A DNA stretch of 64,000 nt from RGIG1828 sp045654685 (GCA_045654685.1 JAZONV010000023.1:39283-103282), one strand, 5' to 3'. Numbered from the stretch's first letter, positions 1 through 9,002 are shown. Notes: generated from the letters alone by a model not told the origin. Numbers and translations are program-made.

Positions 1-3000
1 AAATGTTCCGACCAAAAGTCCGCCAAGAAGTACAATTGCAAGAGGCTGCATCATCGCCTCTCCCCCGTCTCCCGAAAGCGCCATTGGCAAAAAGCCAAGA
101 ATCGAAGTCAGAGACGTCATAAGTATGGGCCTCATTCTCACAATTCCCGCATCTATAACAAGTTCATTTCTTGTGCGTGATATGTTTTCTTTTCTTGATG
201 TGTTTATAAAATCAATCAGAATGATGGCATTATTTACAATTATTCCGGTAAGCATTAAAATACCAACACATGAAACTGCAGAAAGTCTTGAATGAGTCAG
301 TATCAGGGATATCACAACACCTATAATCGCAAGCGGAATTGTTATAAGAATAATGAGAGGCTGCAAAAGATTTTCAAACTGTGCCGCCATTATCATATAC
401 ATAAGAAGTATTCCGAGAAGTATTGCTACGAAAAGTTTGCTCATGGCATCTATCATTACTTCATATGTTCCTGCGGATTCTCTCATTATTCCATCAGGGG
501 CAGGAAGTGATTCCATAGCCTTGTCAAATTTTCTCGTTGCAGTTCCAAGGTCTGTTCCGCCAAGTTTTGCAGAAAGAGTTATGACTCTTCTCTGGTCAGA
601 TCTTGTGAGGGTTGTGTATCCTGCTTCCTGGCTGATGTCTGCAATGTCAGAAATTGTAACCCACACACCCATGGGAGATTTTACACGGAGAGTCTTTAAT
701 TTTTCAAATGTATCTGCATATTCATCGGGATATTTCAGTTTTATATCAAACTCACTTCCGCCCTCTGTATATCTTGAGGCGGTAACACCCGATATCACAT
801 TGTCTATTAAATTAGCAGTTTGTGCCGGCGTGAGTCCGTAATTGAGAGATTTTGAGCGATTTGGTTTTATATGAAGTTCATACTTTGTATCAGAAATAGA
901 TGTGGAGGTTTCTGTAACCCCATCTATCTTTGAAAGGACTTTTTGTGCATCAAGAACGTACTTTTCAAGAAGTTCACTATCTGTTGCGGAAAACTGTATG
1001 CTCATTTCATCAGAAGAAGACGACATCATCATACTTTGAGAGGAAACTTCAAATTCGGCTCCCGGAATTTTTGAAAGTTTTTCTCTGATTTGTTGTTCAA
1101 CTTCTTTAGATGAATCCTTTCTGTTTTTTACATCTTTAAGGGTAACAGTTACCGATGCAGAATCGGTTTTGCTTCCTCCCATAACCGAACTTGCCGCATC
1201 AGTGCCTGTTCCAACTATTGTGAACACATCTTCAACATTTTTGTTTTCTGATATTATTTTTTCTGTTTTTTCTGCCATTTTATCTGTTTTTTCAAGAGGT
1301 GTTCCTGATGGCAATGAAATATTTACGGTGATAATTCCCGAATCTGTGGAAGGCATAAGTTCCATTCCGATGAATGAAAGGGCAATGAGGCTTATAACAA
1401 AAACTATGGTTACAACAAAAACAAATGACTTTCTTGTGCCAAGAACTTTTTTGAGTGACACTTTGTAAAAATCATATGCCCTGTCCATAAACTTATTGAA
1501 AGGAATTAAAACCTTTGAAAGTGTTTTACTTTCACTCTTTTCTGATTTTATTTTCGATGACAGCATGGGAACCAGGAGAAATGTAGTGAGAATTGATGCT
1601 ATCTGAGAAAATATTATGGCAAATGCAAGTTGTTTGAACATTACTGCCATCATGTTGTCAATAAAGAGTATGGGCACATATACTATACAGGTTGTGAGAA
1701 CCGATGCAATAACCGCCCCGACAACTTCTCCCGAGCCTTTCACAGAAGCGTTTTCTGCATTTTTTCCAAGGTTTCTGTGCCTGAAAATGTTCTCCAGAAC
1801 AACAACAGAGTTGTCAACAAGCATACCCACTCCAAGAGCAAGTCCTCCGAGAGATACGACATTTAATGACATTTTAGCGAAATACATTCCTATAAATGTT
1901 GTTATAACAGACACAGGCATAGAAATGCCTATAACCAAAGATGTTCTTATACTTCCAAGGAACAAAAGAAGAACTAAAATAGCCAAAAACGCTCCGGTTA
2001 CGGCATTGCTTGCCACAGAGTTCACAGAGTCTTCAATATATGTCCCCTGCTCCATTGTCATATTATATGTAAATTTAGGATTAGATTTATGAAGATTATC
2101 AAGAGTTTCATATAATCCTCTCACAACTTCAACCGTATTTGCATCGGATTCTTTAGAAACTGTTACGGAAATCGCATCAGAACCGTTAAGTCTTGCAATT
2201 CCCGAAATATCAGAAAAGGAATCTTCTACCGTTGCAATATCTCTCAGGGAAATTACCTGTCCCTGAGAAGTCATCAGAGGAATTGATTTTATTTCTTCTA
2301 CGCTTTCAAACTTTCCAAGCATTCTTGCTGAAAGTTTTTTCCCCATGGCATTTGTTGTTCCTGCAGGAAGATTTACATTTTGAGCCATTATGGAATTTGC
2401 AACATCTGTTATGCTCATATTGTAACCATAGAGTTTTACAGGATCTATGTATACATCAATCTGTCTGTTGACACTTCCCGTGACAGACACACTTGCAATT
2501 CCGTCAATGGATTTTATTTTTGCCTCTAACGTATCATCTACAAACTGTTTGGTCTGTACAAGGTCATACCCTTCATAGGCAACACTGAACTGTGCAGTTG
2601 CTATCATATCGGTGTCAAGTTTCACAACCATAGGATCGCCTGCACCGTCCGGAAGATATGATTCAACAAGACCGATATTGCTTTCCATATCAGAAGCCGC
2701 CTTGTCCATATCCGTTCCATTTGCAAACTGCACCATTACCATACTCATCCCTTCTGACGACTGGGATGAAATGGAATCAACACCGCTGATGCTTGCCACA
2801 GCACTTTCTATGGGTTTTGTTACCATGTTTTCAATTTCTTCACTTCCCACATTGGGGTATTGAGTTGCAACAATTGCCATTGAAAGTTCCATATCGGGAG
2901 TCATTTCAAGAGGGAGCATTGTCAACGAATAAAGACCGATAACAACAAACATAAGAACCGCCATTGTTACTGCAACGGGTTTTTTGACAGAAATTTCATA

Positions 3001-3009
3001 TAATTTCAC
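1..3009 (-). CDS. RND-family multidrug efflux permease (HAE1/AcrB-like), 3' end cut by window
   Basis: The minus-strand frame is open for 1003 codons and runs off position 1. It starts at a GTG (3009) behind a GGAGG site. It encodes a proton-driven inner-membrane exporter. The N-terminus (KLYEISVKKPVAVTM) is followed by the first membrane helix, a long extracytoplasmic porter domain, a six-helix block, a second porter domain and a second helix block, as in the duplicated RND fold. TM4 carries LVDNSVVVLEN, where AcrB has the Asp-Asp proton relay; only the first Asp is kept, as I recall for Gram-positive RND pumps of the SwrC type. Full-length members are about 1030-1050 aa, so roughly 20-45 residues lie outside. 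It sits 28 bp after a marR gene in the same direction, so that regulator probably controls it. No adaptor gene is in view. Confidence 0.93.
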   Translation of the reverse strand, partial: MKLYEISVKKPVAVTMAVLMFVVIGLYSLTMLPLEMTPDMELSMAIVATQYPNVGSEEIENMVTKPIESAVASISGVDSISSQSSEGMSMVMVQFANGTDMDKAASDMESNIGLVESYLPDGAGDPMVVKLDTDMIATAQFSVAYEGYDLVQTKQFVDDTLEAKIKSIDGIASVSVTGSVNRQIDVYIDPVKLYGYNMSITDVANSIMAQNVNLPAGTTNAMGKKLSARMLGKFESVEEIKSIPLMTSQGQVISLRDIATVEDSFSDISGIARLNGSDAISVTVSKESDANTVEVVRGLYETLDNLHKSNPKFTYNMTMEQGTYIEDSVNSVASNAVTGAFLAILVLLLFLGSIRTSLVIGISMPVSVITTFIGMYFAKMSLNVVSLGGLALGVGMLVDNSVVVLENIFRHRNLGKNAENASVKGSGEVVGAVIASVLTTCIVYVPILFIDNMMAVMFKQLAFAIIFSQIASILTTFLLVPMLSSKIKSEKSESKTLSKVLIPFNKFMDRAYDFYKVSLKKVLGTRKSFVFVVTIVFVISLIALSFIGMELMPSTDSGIITVNISLPSGTPLEKTDKMAEKTEKIISENKNVEDVFTIVGTGTDAASSVMGGSKTDSASVTVTLKDVKNRKDSSKEVEQQIREKLSKIPGAEFEVSSQSMMMSSSSDEMSIQFSATDSELLEKYVLDAQKVLSKIDGVTETSTSISDTKYELHIKPNRSKSLNYGLTPAQTANLIDNVISGVTASRYTEGGSEFDIKLKYPDEYADTFEKLKTLRVKSPMGVWVTISDIADISQEAGYTTLTRSDQRRVITLSAKLGGTDLGTATRKFDKAMESLPAPDGIMRESAGTYEVMIDAMSKLFVAILLGILLMYMIMAAQFENLLQPLIILITIPLAIIGVVISLILTHSRLSAVSCVGILMLTGIIVNNAIILIDFINTSRKENISRTRNELVIDAGIVRMRPILMTSLTSILGFLPMALSGDGGEAMMQPLAIVLLGGLLVGTF

Positions 3010-3037
3010 GGGTGTTTTTCCTCCATTCTACGCAATA

Positions 3038-3484
3038 TTATTTTATATTGTCTATAACCTCTCCGTAAAGTTGAGTCAGTCTGCGGGTAAGATAAATGTA
3101 TGTTTCAAGATCATCTTTCCCGAATTTATCAAGGACTTCAGAGAGAACTTCATCTGTTCTTTCAATGAGCTTGGAATAGGTTTGTTTACCTTTATTTGTT
3201 ACTAAAACCTCCATACGCCGTCTGTCATCTCTATTGGAAAAACGTTCAATATATCCTTTTTTCTCAAGACTTTTCAGACTCTTTGAAATTGCCTGAGCAG
3301 ACACTTGCATCTTGTCCACTATATCTGCTACCGGAACTTTTTCTCCTGATACTTCTTTAATGCAATATATTACTTTCATTATGATAAATTCAGATTTTGA
3401 CATATCAACTCTGAAAGTACTGCCGATATCCACATTATGTATCATTTCCAACACGTTTTCAAATTCTCTCATTAGTTTATTCAT
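3038..3484 (-). CDS. MarR-family transcriptional repressor
   Basis: 148 aa. It has the typical winged-helix core: QAISKSLKSLEKKGYIER (recognition helix), then SNRDDRRRMEVLVTNKGK (the wing with the DxR signature), with dimerisation helices at both ends. MarR proteins usually repress their own operon and release DNA when bound by a small ligand. Immediately downstream is the RND pump gene, so the simplest reading is a drug-inducible marR-pump operon. A palindromic candidate operator and a sigma-A promoter lie just upstream (3510-3568). Confidence 0.93.
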   Translation of the reverse strand: MNKLMREFENVLEMIHNVDIGSTFRVDMSKSEFIIMKVIYCIKEVSGEKVPVADIVDKMQVSAQAISKSLKSLEKKGYIERFSNRDDRRRMEVLVTNKGKQTYSKLIERTDEVLSEVLDKFGKDDLETYIYLTRRLTQLYGEVIDNIK

Positions 3485-3509
3485 ATTGTCCCCCAGATAT
3501 TACCCTCAG

Positions 3510-3529
3510 TTAATATTAAACTAAGTTTA
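3510..3529. promoter_or_regulatory. Candidate MarR operator (two overlapping palindromes)
   Basis: TTAATATTAA (3510-3519) is a perfect 10-bp palindrome. It overlaps TAAACTAAGTTTA (3517-3529), a 6+1+6 perfect inverted repeat. Both lie between the -10 box and the marR start, where MarR binding would block transcription. Binding by this MarR is inferred from position. Confidence 0.55.
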
Positions 3530-3539
3530 CTATTTTAAT

Positions 3540-3568
3540 ATACTACCACCCATAAACCATATCGTCAA
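3540..3568 (-). promoter_or_regulatory. Sigma-A promoter of the marR-RND operon
   Basis: On the minus strand TTGACG (3563-3568) is followed by a 17-bp spacer and TAGTAT (3540-3545). The candidate operator lies directly downstream. Confidence 0.55.
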
Positions 3569-3626
3569 TAAAGTTAAAGTATTTTTGTATATCATGCACA
3601 ATAAAATAGTCTGTCAGGGAAAATTT

Positions 3627-4127
3627 CTATCCCCAGAAAATTCCAAGGTCTGGGGGAGTTTTTGTCCATACAAAGAAACATAATACAAAAAGCAAAAGCA
3701 CAACAAAAGAGCGCAGATTATCTGATGCATCTGCTGTAGTTTCCCTTATTAAAAGTTTATAACTTACATATTGACATATAAGTGCCGCAGATACAAAAAT
3801 GAGAATATCTGCCGCAAAAAGATTGAATCCCAGAACACCGGAATAGGTATAGAAAGAAACCACAACCCATAAAAGCGAAGAAAATATGGAACACATTTTA
3901 ACGCTAAAAAAGTCAGGTTCTTTCTTCCCATAATAAAAATATTCCATTAAGGAAAATATAAATGCAGGCCAGAAAATAAGTTTGAGATGTTCCCATATGC
4001 TCTCATTTACCGTACTGAAATATCCGACAATTTCTTTTTGACCTGAAAGATTGTAGGCAAAATGAAGAAATGTGCCAAAGAGAAGAATAAAAATAAAACC
4101 TGCAACGCTCCATCTTTTTTTATACAT
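3627..4127 (-). CDS. Small integral membrane protein, resembles DUF6512 family
   Basis: 166 aa. I count about five hydrophobic segments: near residues 8-25, 50-65, 80-98, 105-125 and 140-158. The segment VNESIWEHLKLIFWP, with HFAYNLSG upstream, is what I remember from the DUF6512 family of clostridial membrane proteins. The family has no established function known to me. It lies between the marR operon and the M23 peptidase gene, on the same strand but with its own spacing; no partner gene suggests a role. Confidence 0.7.
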   Translation of the reverse strand: MYKKRWSVAGFIFILLFGTFLHFAYNLSGQKEIVGYFSTVNESIWEHLKLIFWPAFIFSLMEYFYYGKKEPDFFSVKMCSIFSSLLWVVVSFYTYSGVLGFNLFAADILIFVSAALICQYVSYKLLIRETTADASDNLRSFVVLLLFVLCFFVWTKTPPDLGIFWG

Positions 4128-4160
4128 ATAAATATCACCTTATATATGTATATACAAAAA

Positions 4161-4190
4161 TACCGCAGAAAATCACATTTTTCTGCGGTA
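4161..4190. terminator. Bidirectional hairpin terminator
   Basis: TACCGCAGAAAA / TTTTCTGCGGTA form a perfect 12-bp stem with a 6-nt loop. The hairpin sits just after the M23 peptidase stop (minus strand), with A/T tracts on both sides. Confidence 0.8.
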
Positions 4191-4197
4191 TAAATAT

Positions 4198-5529
4198 TTA
4201 TCTGAGACCTCTTTGCGAAAGGGCTTGTTCAAAATATGGAACATCACATTCTTTCCAACATCTTGCATCTGCCGGAATATCGAGATAATAAAGGGGATCA
4301 CATCGTACACCGTCTTTTGATATGTAAAAATCAAGATGGTTTCCGGTGCTGTTTCCTGTGTTTCCGACACCTCCTATTATATCTCCTGCCTTAACATACT
4401 GACCATCTGTAACATTTATGGAATAAAGATGCGCATATTGTGTTTCTACCCCGTTACCATGGTCAAGCAAAACAAAATTACCATATCCGGTTTTTGAATT
4501 TTCATAATTACCAAATCCCTGAAGTTTTACCACTCCGTCCATAACTGCAATTACGGGTGCACCTTCGTCTCCGGCAATATCAAGAGCTGCATGTCCGTTT
4601 ACTCTGCCTGCATTTGAGTGACAAAACGGATTATCACACCAGAAGATTGTGGTTATGAGTGATGATGACGGAACCGGCCAAAGCATATGAACATCACCCT
4701 CAAGTGTTGCGGCAACCGGTTGTGTCACTTTGAAGTCATATGAAAACGTCTGTCTGAATTCATTTTTATCAACACAGGTTATTTGCATAACCTTATCCCC
4801 GGAGGTGAGTGTTCCGAATTTTACCCGACTGTCAATGTTTGAAATCGAATAAGTATTTGAATTTATATTAAATTCTGTTTCATTTATCTGAGTTTCACCG
4901 GTGTTTTTATCAATTATCTTTATATTCATTCTGTCAAGAAGAAGTGTACTGCTGACCATACCATCCAACACATATGAATTACCTCTGGTAACCTGAGTTG
5001 GCGGAACAAGGCCTGTTATATTTATTGAGGATACCGGTGCGGTATATACCGGTTCCTGATATACTTCTTCAAAATTGGGATATGTACCAACTCCCCAAGG
5101 GGTTGTTATGACAACTGCATTATGATATGAATTCCATTCAACTGTACTTCCGAAAAGTTCTGCAATAAATCTAAGTGGTACATATATGCGATCATTTATT
5201 ATGCATGGAGGAACATCCGTTTTTTCCGAATAGATTATCGAATTTTTACTGATGGTAACGGCAGGATTATCTGCCTGAAACCAAGCGGAAACCCCATCTG
5301 AAACAACGATAACCGTGTTATTTGCACCATCCCAACTATATCTGAATCCCAGTGCCTCATTAATTCCTCTTACGGGAACAAATGCACATCCATCAATCAT
5401 ATACCATCCCTCGCCAAACACCATCTCTTCTCCATTGCAGAATATACGAGGTGTACTATCTGCCATGCAGTTTGCAGAAAAAACAAGGGAGCCTATTATT
5501 AAAATCAGAATTAATATAGCTCTTCGCAT
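4198..5529 (-). CDS. Secreted M23 (LytM-like) metallopeptidase with copper-amine-oxidase-N domain and altered zinc motif
   Basis: 443 aa from an ATG at 5529 with AAGGAGGAG upstream; a longer in-frame start has no such site. Signal peptide at residues 1-24 (MRRAILILIL...). A copper amine oxidase N-terminal stalk domain follows (about 25-140, with FVPVRGINEALGF and YVPLRFIAELFG), then a beta-sandwich-like linker, then a C-terminal M23 domain (about 300-425). M23 enzymes cut peptidoglycan cross-bridges. The first zinc motif is present (GHAALDIAG, H-x3-D) and so is the catalytic His in YAHL. The final HxH motif reads HLDF: the second His, normally a zinc ligand, is Asp. The enzyme may bind metal differently or be a non-catalytic regulator or wall binder. 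It has its own promoter and terminator. Confidence 0.88.
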   Translation of the reverse strand: MRRAILILILIIGSLVFSANCMADSTPRIFCNGEEMVFGEGWYMIDGCAFVPVRGINEALGFRYSWDGANNTVIVVSDGVSAWFQADNPAVTISKNSIIYSEKTDVPPCIINDRIYVPLRFIAELFGSTVEWNSYHNAVVITTPWGVGTYPNFEEVYQEPVYTAPVSSINITGLVPPTQVTRGNSYVLDGMVSSTLLLDRMNIKIIDKNTGETQINETEFNINSNTYSISNIDSRVKFGTLTSGDKVMQITCVDKNEFRQTFSYDFKVTQPVAATLEGDVHMLWPVPSSSLITTIFWCDNPFCHSNAGRVNGHAALDIAGDEGAPVIAVMDGVVKLQGFGNYENSKTGYGNFVLLDHGNGVETQYAHLYSINVTDGQYVKAGDIIGGVGNTGNSTGNHLDFYISKDGVRCDPLYYLDIPADARCWKECDVPYFEQALSQRGLR

Positions 5530-5558
5530 AAAACTCCTCCTTAATATATCATGCAATA

Positions 5559-5588
5559 ATTCTATCAAAATATGAACCAATATGTCAA
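5559..5588 (-). promoter_or_regulatory. Sigma-A promoter of the M23 peptidase gene
   Basis: On the minus strand TTGACA (5583-5588), an 18-bp spacer and TAGAAT (5559-5564), 30 bp before the ATG. Confidence 0.6.
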
Positions 5589-5696
5589 ATCATCTTGTAT
5601 TTTGTCAAATAATCGTAACATTATTTTAACAATTTGTGCATAAATATCCTTTGTTTTACTTCTGAAAATTTTTTTGAAAAATTTACGCAATAAGTG

Positions 5697-5725
5697 TTGA
5701 CAAATAATATTTTTTGTAGTACAAT
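5697..5725 (+). promoter_or_regulatory. Near-consensus sigma-A promoter with no protein gene behind it
   Basis: TTGACA (5697-5702), an exact 17-bp spacer and TACAAT (5720-5725). No open frame with a ribosome binding site follows before the strong terminator at 5791-5844. Confidence 0.75.
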
Positions 5726-5731
5726 ACAAAT

Positions 5732-5844
5732 AGATTAATGTACTTGTTGTATGCAAAACTTTAATCACAATTTGTTTTTCGTTATTTAATAGAACAAGGA
5801 TGTCAAAATATCTGCAGTTTTGACATCCTTGTTCTATTTTATTT
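5732..5844 (+). ncRNA. Putative small RNA of about 110 nt
   Basis: The stretch is bounded upstream by a strong promoter (5697-5725). Downstream lies an intrinsic terminator with an 18-bp perfect stem (AGAACAAGGATGTCAAAA at 5791-5808, its complement at 5818-5835), a 9-nt loop and the tail ATTTTATTT. Inside there is only a 12-codon frame from 5751 without a Shine-Dalgarno sequence. I do not recognise a known RNA family. The perfect stem could also act as an antisense or processing element. The call rests on promoter-terminator geometry alone. Confidence 0.6.
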
Positions 5845-5883
5845 CCAAACTGTAATAAAAAGTATTGTCTCGCTAAATAAGTG

Positions 5884-6054
5884 ATGCAATTTAAGTTCCG
5901 CTTAATCACTTTAAAATCCATTGAAAAGTATAATTTAAACGCAAGTTCACAAGCCAATATACGTCCTGCAATGGTTATTGATATGTCAAAAATTTCTTTT
6001 AATCATAAGGTTGAATGGAATAATGAGCTTAGAACAGTTATTATAAATGAATAG
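5884..6054 (+). pseudogene. Remnant or small ORF resembling the C-terminal tail of a DUF6273-type surface protein
   Basis: A 56-codon plus-strand frame starting at ATG 5884 without a ribosome binding site. It contains NIRPAMVIDMSKISF, which looks like the VRPAL-x-L-x3-SF motif that ends DUF6273 repeats in clostridial surface proteins. The residues before it do not resemble the rest of that domain, so I read it as the degraded 3' end of a lost gene. It might instead be a real small protein. Confidence 0.4.
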
Positions 6055-6110
6055 AATAAGATATATTTGCAGCAATATATTTTCATGTTTATATATGAAT
6101 ATATATTAAG

Positions 6111-6139
6111 TAATAAAAATTAGTCCTCGCTCATAAAAT
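6111..6139 (+). promoter_or_regulatory. Candidate sigma-E promoter of spoIVA
   Basis: TAATAAA (6111-6117), a 14-bp spacer and CATAAAAT (6132-6139) come close to the sigma-E pattern (KHATAHT - N14 - CATACAAT). It lies 30 bp before the spoIVA ATG, which has GGAGG at 6156-6160. In Bacillus spoIVA is transcribed by sigma-E in the mother cell, so this is the expected control. Confidence 0.5.
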
Positions 6140-6169
6140 GTACAAAAACATTTATGGAGGACTATTTTT

Positions 6170-7405
6170 ATGGAGAACATATATTCAGACATTGCCAAGC
6201 GCTCCGACGGAGCAATTATGATTGGTGTCGTTGGACCGGTAAGAACCGGGAAGTCAACATTCATAAAAAGATTTATGGATCTTTTGGTAATCCCCAACAT
6301 CACCAACGTATATAGCCGTGAAAGGGCAAAAGATGAACTGCCTGTGAGCGGATCGGGAAAAACAATAATGACTACAGAACCAAAATTTATTCCAAATGAA
6401 CCTGTTGAAATCAACATTTCCGAAAATGCCAGAATGCAGGTCAGAATGATAGACTGTGTGGGATATATTGTTCCTTCAGCCATGGGTCATATTGAAGACG
6501 AGGCTCCGAGAATGGTAAAAACACCATGGTCAGACGAAGAAATACCTTTTATTCAGGCAGCGGAAATCGGAACGGGCAAAGTTATTAAAGACCATTCCAC
6601 TATAGGACTTGTTGTGACAACTGACGGAAGTTTTACTCAAATTCCCAGAGAGGATTATGTTGAAGCCGAATCCAGAGTTATTCGTGAACTAAAAGAAATC
6701 AACAAACCATTTGTTGTCCTTTTAAACTGCGTTAACCCCTACAGCGAAAGTGCTCTCAAAACCAAAAGTGAAATCGAACAAAAACATGGAGTAAGTGTTT
6801 TGTGTGTCAATTGTGCAGAACTTGATGCCACAGACATCAATAATATTATAGAAAAAATCCTTTTTGAATTTCCGGTAAATGAAATTTCGGTAAATCTCCC
6901 ATCCTGGGTAGATGTTTTGGAAAGTGAACACAGAATAAAGAAATCAATTTACGATAAACTTCTGTCTGCTATCGGAAAAATCAAAAAAATCAGTGATACA
7001 TCAATTCTTACAAGTTCATTTGAATCTGATGAAAACATAAAAGAAACAAAAATATCAGACATTAATTTAGGAGAAGGCAACGTCTCTTTTGAATTGACAA
7101 TTGATGATGACCTTTTCTACAAAGTTCTTGGAGAAAACTCAGGATTTGAAATCAAAGGCAAAGATACCCTTATGGAACTTATAACCGATCTTTCCAAAAC
7201 CAAAAGAGAATATGACAAAATTGAAGGTGCTCTTTGTCAGGTCAGGGAACTTGGCTACGGAATTGTTGCTCCCTCAATTGATGAATTGAGTCTTGAAGAG
7301 CCTGAAATTGTTCGTCAGGGCTCCAGATATGGAGTAAGACTTAAGGCAAGCGCACCGAGTATACATATAATGTGTAACAAACCAAAGTTCTTAAAAACCG
7401 CATAA
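6170..7405 (+). CDS. spoIVA: Stage IV sporulation protein A, N-terminal 399 residues, interrupted by the 32-kb element
   Basis: SpoIVA is the cytoskeletal ATPase that polymerises on the forespore surface and anchors the spore coat. Residues 1-399 match the family: Walker A GPVRTGKST at 22-30, the long GTPase-like head, the middle domain, and YGVRLKASAPSIH at about 387-399. The family normally continues with a conserved C-terminal domain ending in NEGSGGLICI. Here the frame instead reads 12 unrelated residues (IMCNKPKFLKTA) and stops, giving 411 aa. The break lies in the His399 codon at 7364. The missing 91 residues are at 39671-39946. As it stands the product should be non-functional, because the C-terminal domain is needed for localisation and assembly in Bacillus. 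See the 3' half and the element entry. Confidence 0.97.
   Translation: MENIYSDIAKRSDGAIMIGVVGPVRTGKSTFIKRFMDLLVIPNITNVYSRERAKDELPVSGSGKTIMTTEPKFIPNEPVEINISENARMQVRMIDCVGYIVPSAMGHIEDEAPRMVKTPWSDEEIPFIQAAEIGTGKVIKDHSTIGLVVTTDGSFTQIPREDYVEAESRVIRELKEINKPFVVLLNCVNPYSESALKTKSEIEQKHGVSVLCVNCAELDATDINNIIEKILFEFPVNEISVNLPSWVDVLESEHRIKKSIYDKLLSAIGKIKKISDTSILTSSFESDENIKETKISDINLGEGNVSFELTIDDDLFYKVLGENSGFEIKGKDTLMELITDLSKTKREYDKIEGALCQVRELGYGIVAPSIDELSLEEPEIVRQGSRYGVRLKASAPSIHIMCNKPKFLKTA
7361..7392 (+). other. attL: left junction of the spoIVA element
   Basis: ATACATAT (7361-7368) is shared with the right junction (39665-39672). The proposed crossover dinucleotide CA is at 7364-7365. To the right lies the element's arm GTAACAAACCAAAGTTCTT (7374-7392). 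Its reverse complement matches the right-end arm at 39641-39659 at 15 of 19 positions, at equal distance from the CA. That dyad is the expected form of a serine-recombinase attP. Confidence 0.88.
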
Positions 7406-7420
7406 AATGGGCATTTTAAA

Positions 7421-7453
7421 AAAATCACAGACCTGAACAGTCTGTGATTTTTT
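7421..7453. terminator. Terminator at the left end of the element
   Basis: AAATCACAGA / TCTGTGATTT with a 9-nt loop, followed by TTTT. It follows the truncated spoIVA frame and faces the end of the minus-strand gene at 7484. In the excised circle it would stop transcription coming from the right-end promoter through attP. Confidence 0.75.
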
Positions 7454-7483
7454 GTATAGTATCCGTTTTAAAGAGCTTTTAAG

Positions 7484-8989
7484 TTATCTTTCGGTATAAG
7501 AAATTTGATATTCGAAAATTTTCATTCTCTTATCATTGTGTACTTTTTCAATTAATTGCTTACTTGGGTTGTTCAGGCAAATGATACCATAAATGTTTTT
7601 ATCTTTGAACTTGGGACTGTTTTCGAACCATTCTAAATATTCTGCGGTTTGCTTGTAAGCATCATCGTACCCGCTATCCTTTTTTAACTCTATTATGTAT
7701 AAGTCTCCATTGTTATCTTCACATAACAAATCCAATCGACCAATAGGAATTATGTACTGTCTTCCATATTCGCCTTTTCTTTTATAAATTTTAAGGTTCA
7801 TTCCAAAAACCAACATTCCCATTTCAATACGAGCTGTTAGTTCGTCTTCCAGTAGTTTTTCGTTGGAAAATTGTTGTCTTTTGATTCCAAACTCAGGTAA
7901 TTGTCCGGTTTCTTCTTTTCCCTCTATAACATCATCAACAACATCTTGCTTTTTTAGACGTTTATTGGTTTTATCTAATTTAGAAATCCTGTCTTTTATC
8001 GCTTTTGATATTTTATGCTTTGTAGTTTTAACAAAATCATAAGCATCTTTGTTGCGACCTAATGCAACCAACACTCTTACATAGTTGTTCGGAACATAAT
8101 CTAAATCTATATCGTCATACAAACATTTTTCAAATAATTCTTTTGCTACGATATATTTTTTCTGACAGTATAAGCAATAACCTAAATTATTATTTGCATA
8201 TATTTTATATGGAGCGATTTCTAAACATTTACGATAATATTCTTCTTCATCGTGTCTGTTTTTAATTTTTCCATTTGCCCACGCCAACATGAAATACACT
8301 TCATCCATAGGAAAATAAAATGCTTCTTCTATACCTTCAAAACAAGCAATCGAATTGTTCCACATTTTTAACGACTGATATGTATATCCCAACCACTCAT
8401 TTGGCGTCTTGAAATCAGGATATTGTCTCATAAATTCGGTCAATTTATCTACCATAATCACATCATCATTGCAATTATAATACTCATCTATCAAATCTAT
8501 AAAAGCAAGAATACCCTCATCCAATAATGTATCTGTTTCTATAAATAACTGTTTTATTTTCCCCCAAAAGCCTTTATAAGCATTTTTGTAAGGAACCAAT
8601 AATAAATCTAATATATCCCCTTCAATTAATTTTATATTTTTTGAACGATTATCCAACAAGAGTTTATTAATATGTTCAATACATTTCTTATTATTTCGTT
8701 TTAGAAAATAATAGAAAGCCCAGTAGAAGAATTTATCATCACCTAATCTTTCGATGTTATGAAATATCAAATTACGTACCTTTTCATTGGCAAACAAAAT
8801 ATCTTTTTCAAGGTCGTACTTTACAAATCCCTCGGTATATACCGAAACCAATGTATCACAAAAAAATCTTGCAAATTCACAATAGTGCTTATGTTGTTTC
8901 ATTGTATCTAATTTTCCGGAAACCTCGTCAAGAGTCATAGTTGTAGGAAATTCTTCATCATACAATTTTGCAATTTCTTCTGTCATCAT
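7484..8989 (-). CDS. TPR protein with C-terminal NucS/PD-(D/E)XK-like nuclease domain
   Basis: 501 aa, with AAGGAGG ahead of the ATG at 8989. Residues about 190-340 are helical repeats of TPR type (WLGYTYQSLKMWNNSIACFEGI, NNLGYCLYCQKKYIVAKELFEKCL). The C-terminus (about 385-500) contains RLDLLCEDNNGDLYIIELKK, the D...ExK signature of the NucS/DUF91 branch of restriction-like nucleases. The domain pairing suggests a nuclease guided by protein contacts, as in several defence systems. It is 13 bp downstream of another PD-(D/E)XK-like gene (9003-9533) and probably co-transcribed. The target is unknown. Confidence 0.75.
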   Translation of the reverse strand: MMTEEIAKLYDEEFPTTMTLDEVSGKLDTMKQHKHYCEFARFFCDTLVSVYTEGFVKYDLEKDILFANEKVRNLIFHNIERLGDDKFFYWAFYYFLKRNNKKCIEHINKLLLDNRSKNIKLIEGDILDLLLVPYKNAYKGFWGKIKQLFIETDTLLDEGILAFIDLIDEYYNCNDDVIMVDKLTEFMRQYPDFKTPNEWLGYTYQSLKMWNNSIACFEGIEEAFYFPMDEVYFMLAWANGKIKNRHDEEEYYRKCLEIAPYKIYANNNLGYCLYCQKKYIVAKELFEKCLYDDIDLDYVPNNYVRVLVALGRNKDAYDFVKTTKHKISKAIKDRISKLDKTNKRLKKQDVVDDVIEGKEETGQLPEFGIKRQQFSNEKLLEDELTARIEMGMLVFGMNLKIYKRKGEYGRQYIIPIGRLDLLCEDNNGDLYIIELKKDSGYDDAYKQTAEYLEWFENSPKFKDKNIYGIICLNNPSKQLIEKVHNDKRMKIFEYQISYTER

Positions 8990-9002
8990 ATTACTTTCCT
9001 CC

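Noticed and set aside
353..3205. Several plus-strand frames of 70-160 codons over the RND gene
   Set aside because: They are shadows of the continuous 1003-codon minus-strand RND frame.
5565..5957. 130-codon minus-strand open frame
   Set aside because: It covers the M23 promoter, the small RNA with its terminator, and the DUF6273-like remnant. Composition is that of AT-rich intergenic DNA and no ribosome binding site is present.
7364..7405. The 12 residues after His399 as a natural SpoIVA variant end
   Set aside because: The missing conserved C-terminal domain is intact at 39671, and the DNA after the core matches the element's att arm.
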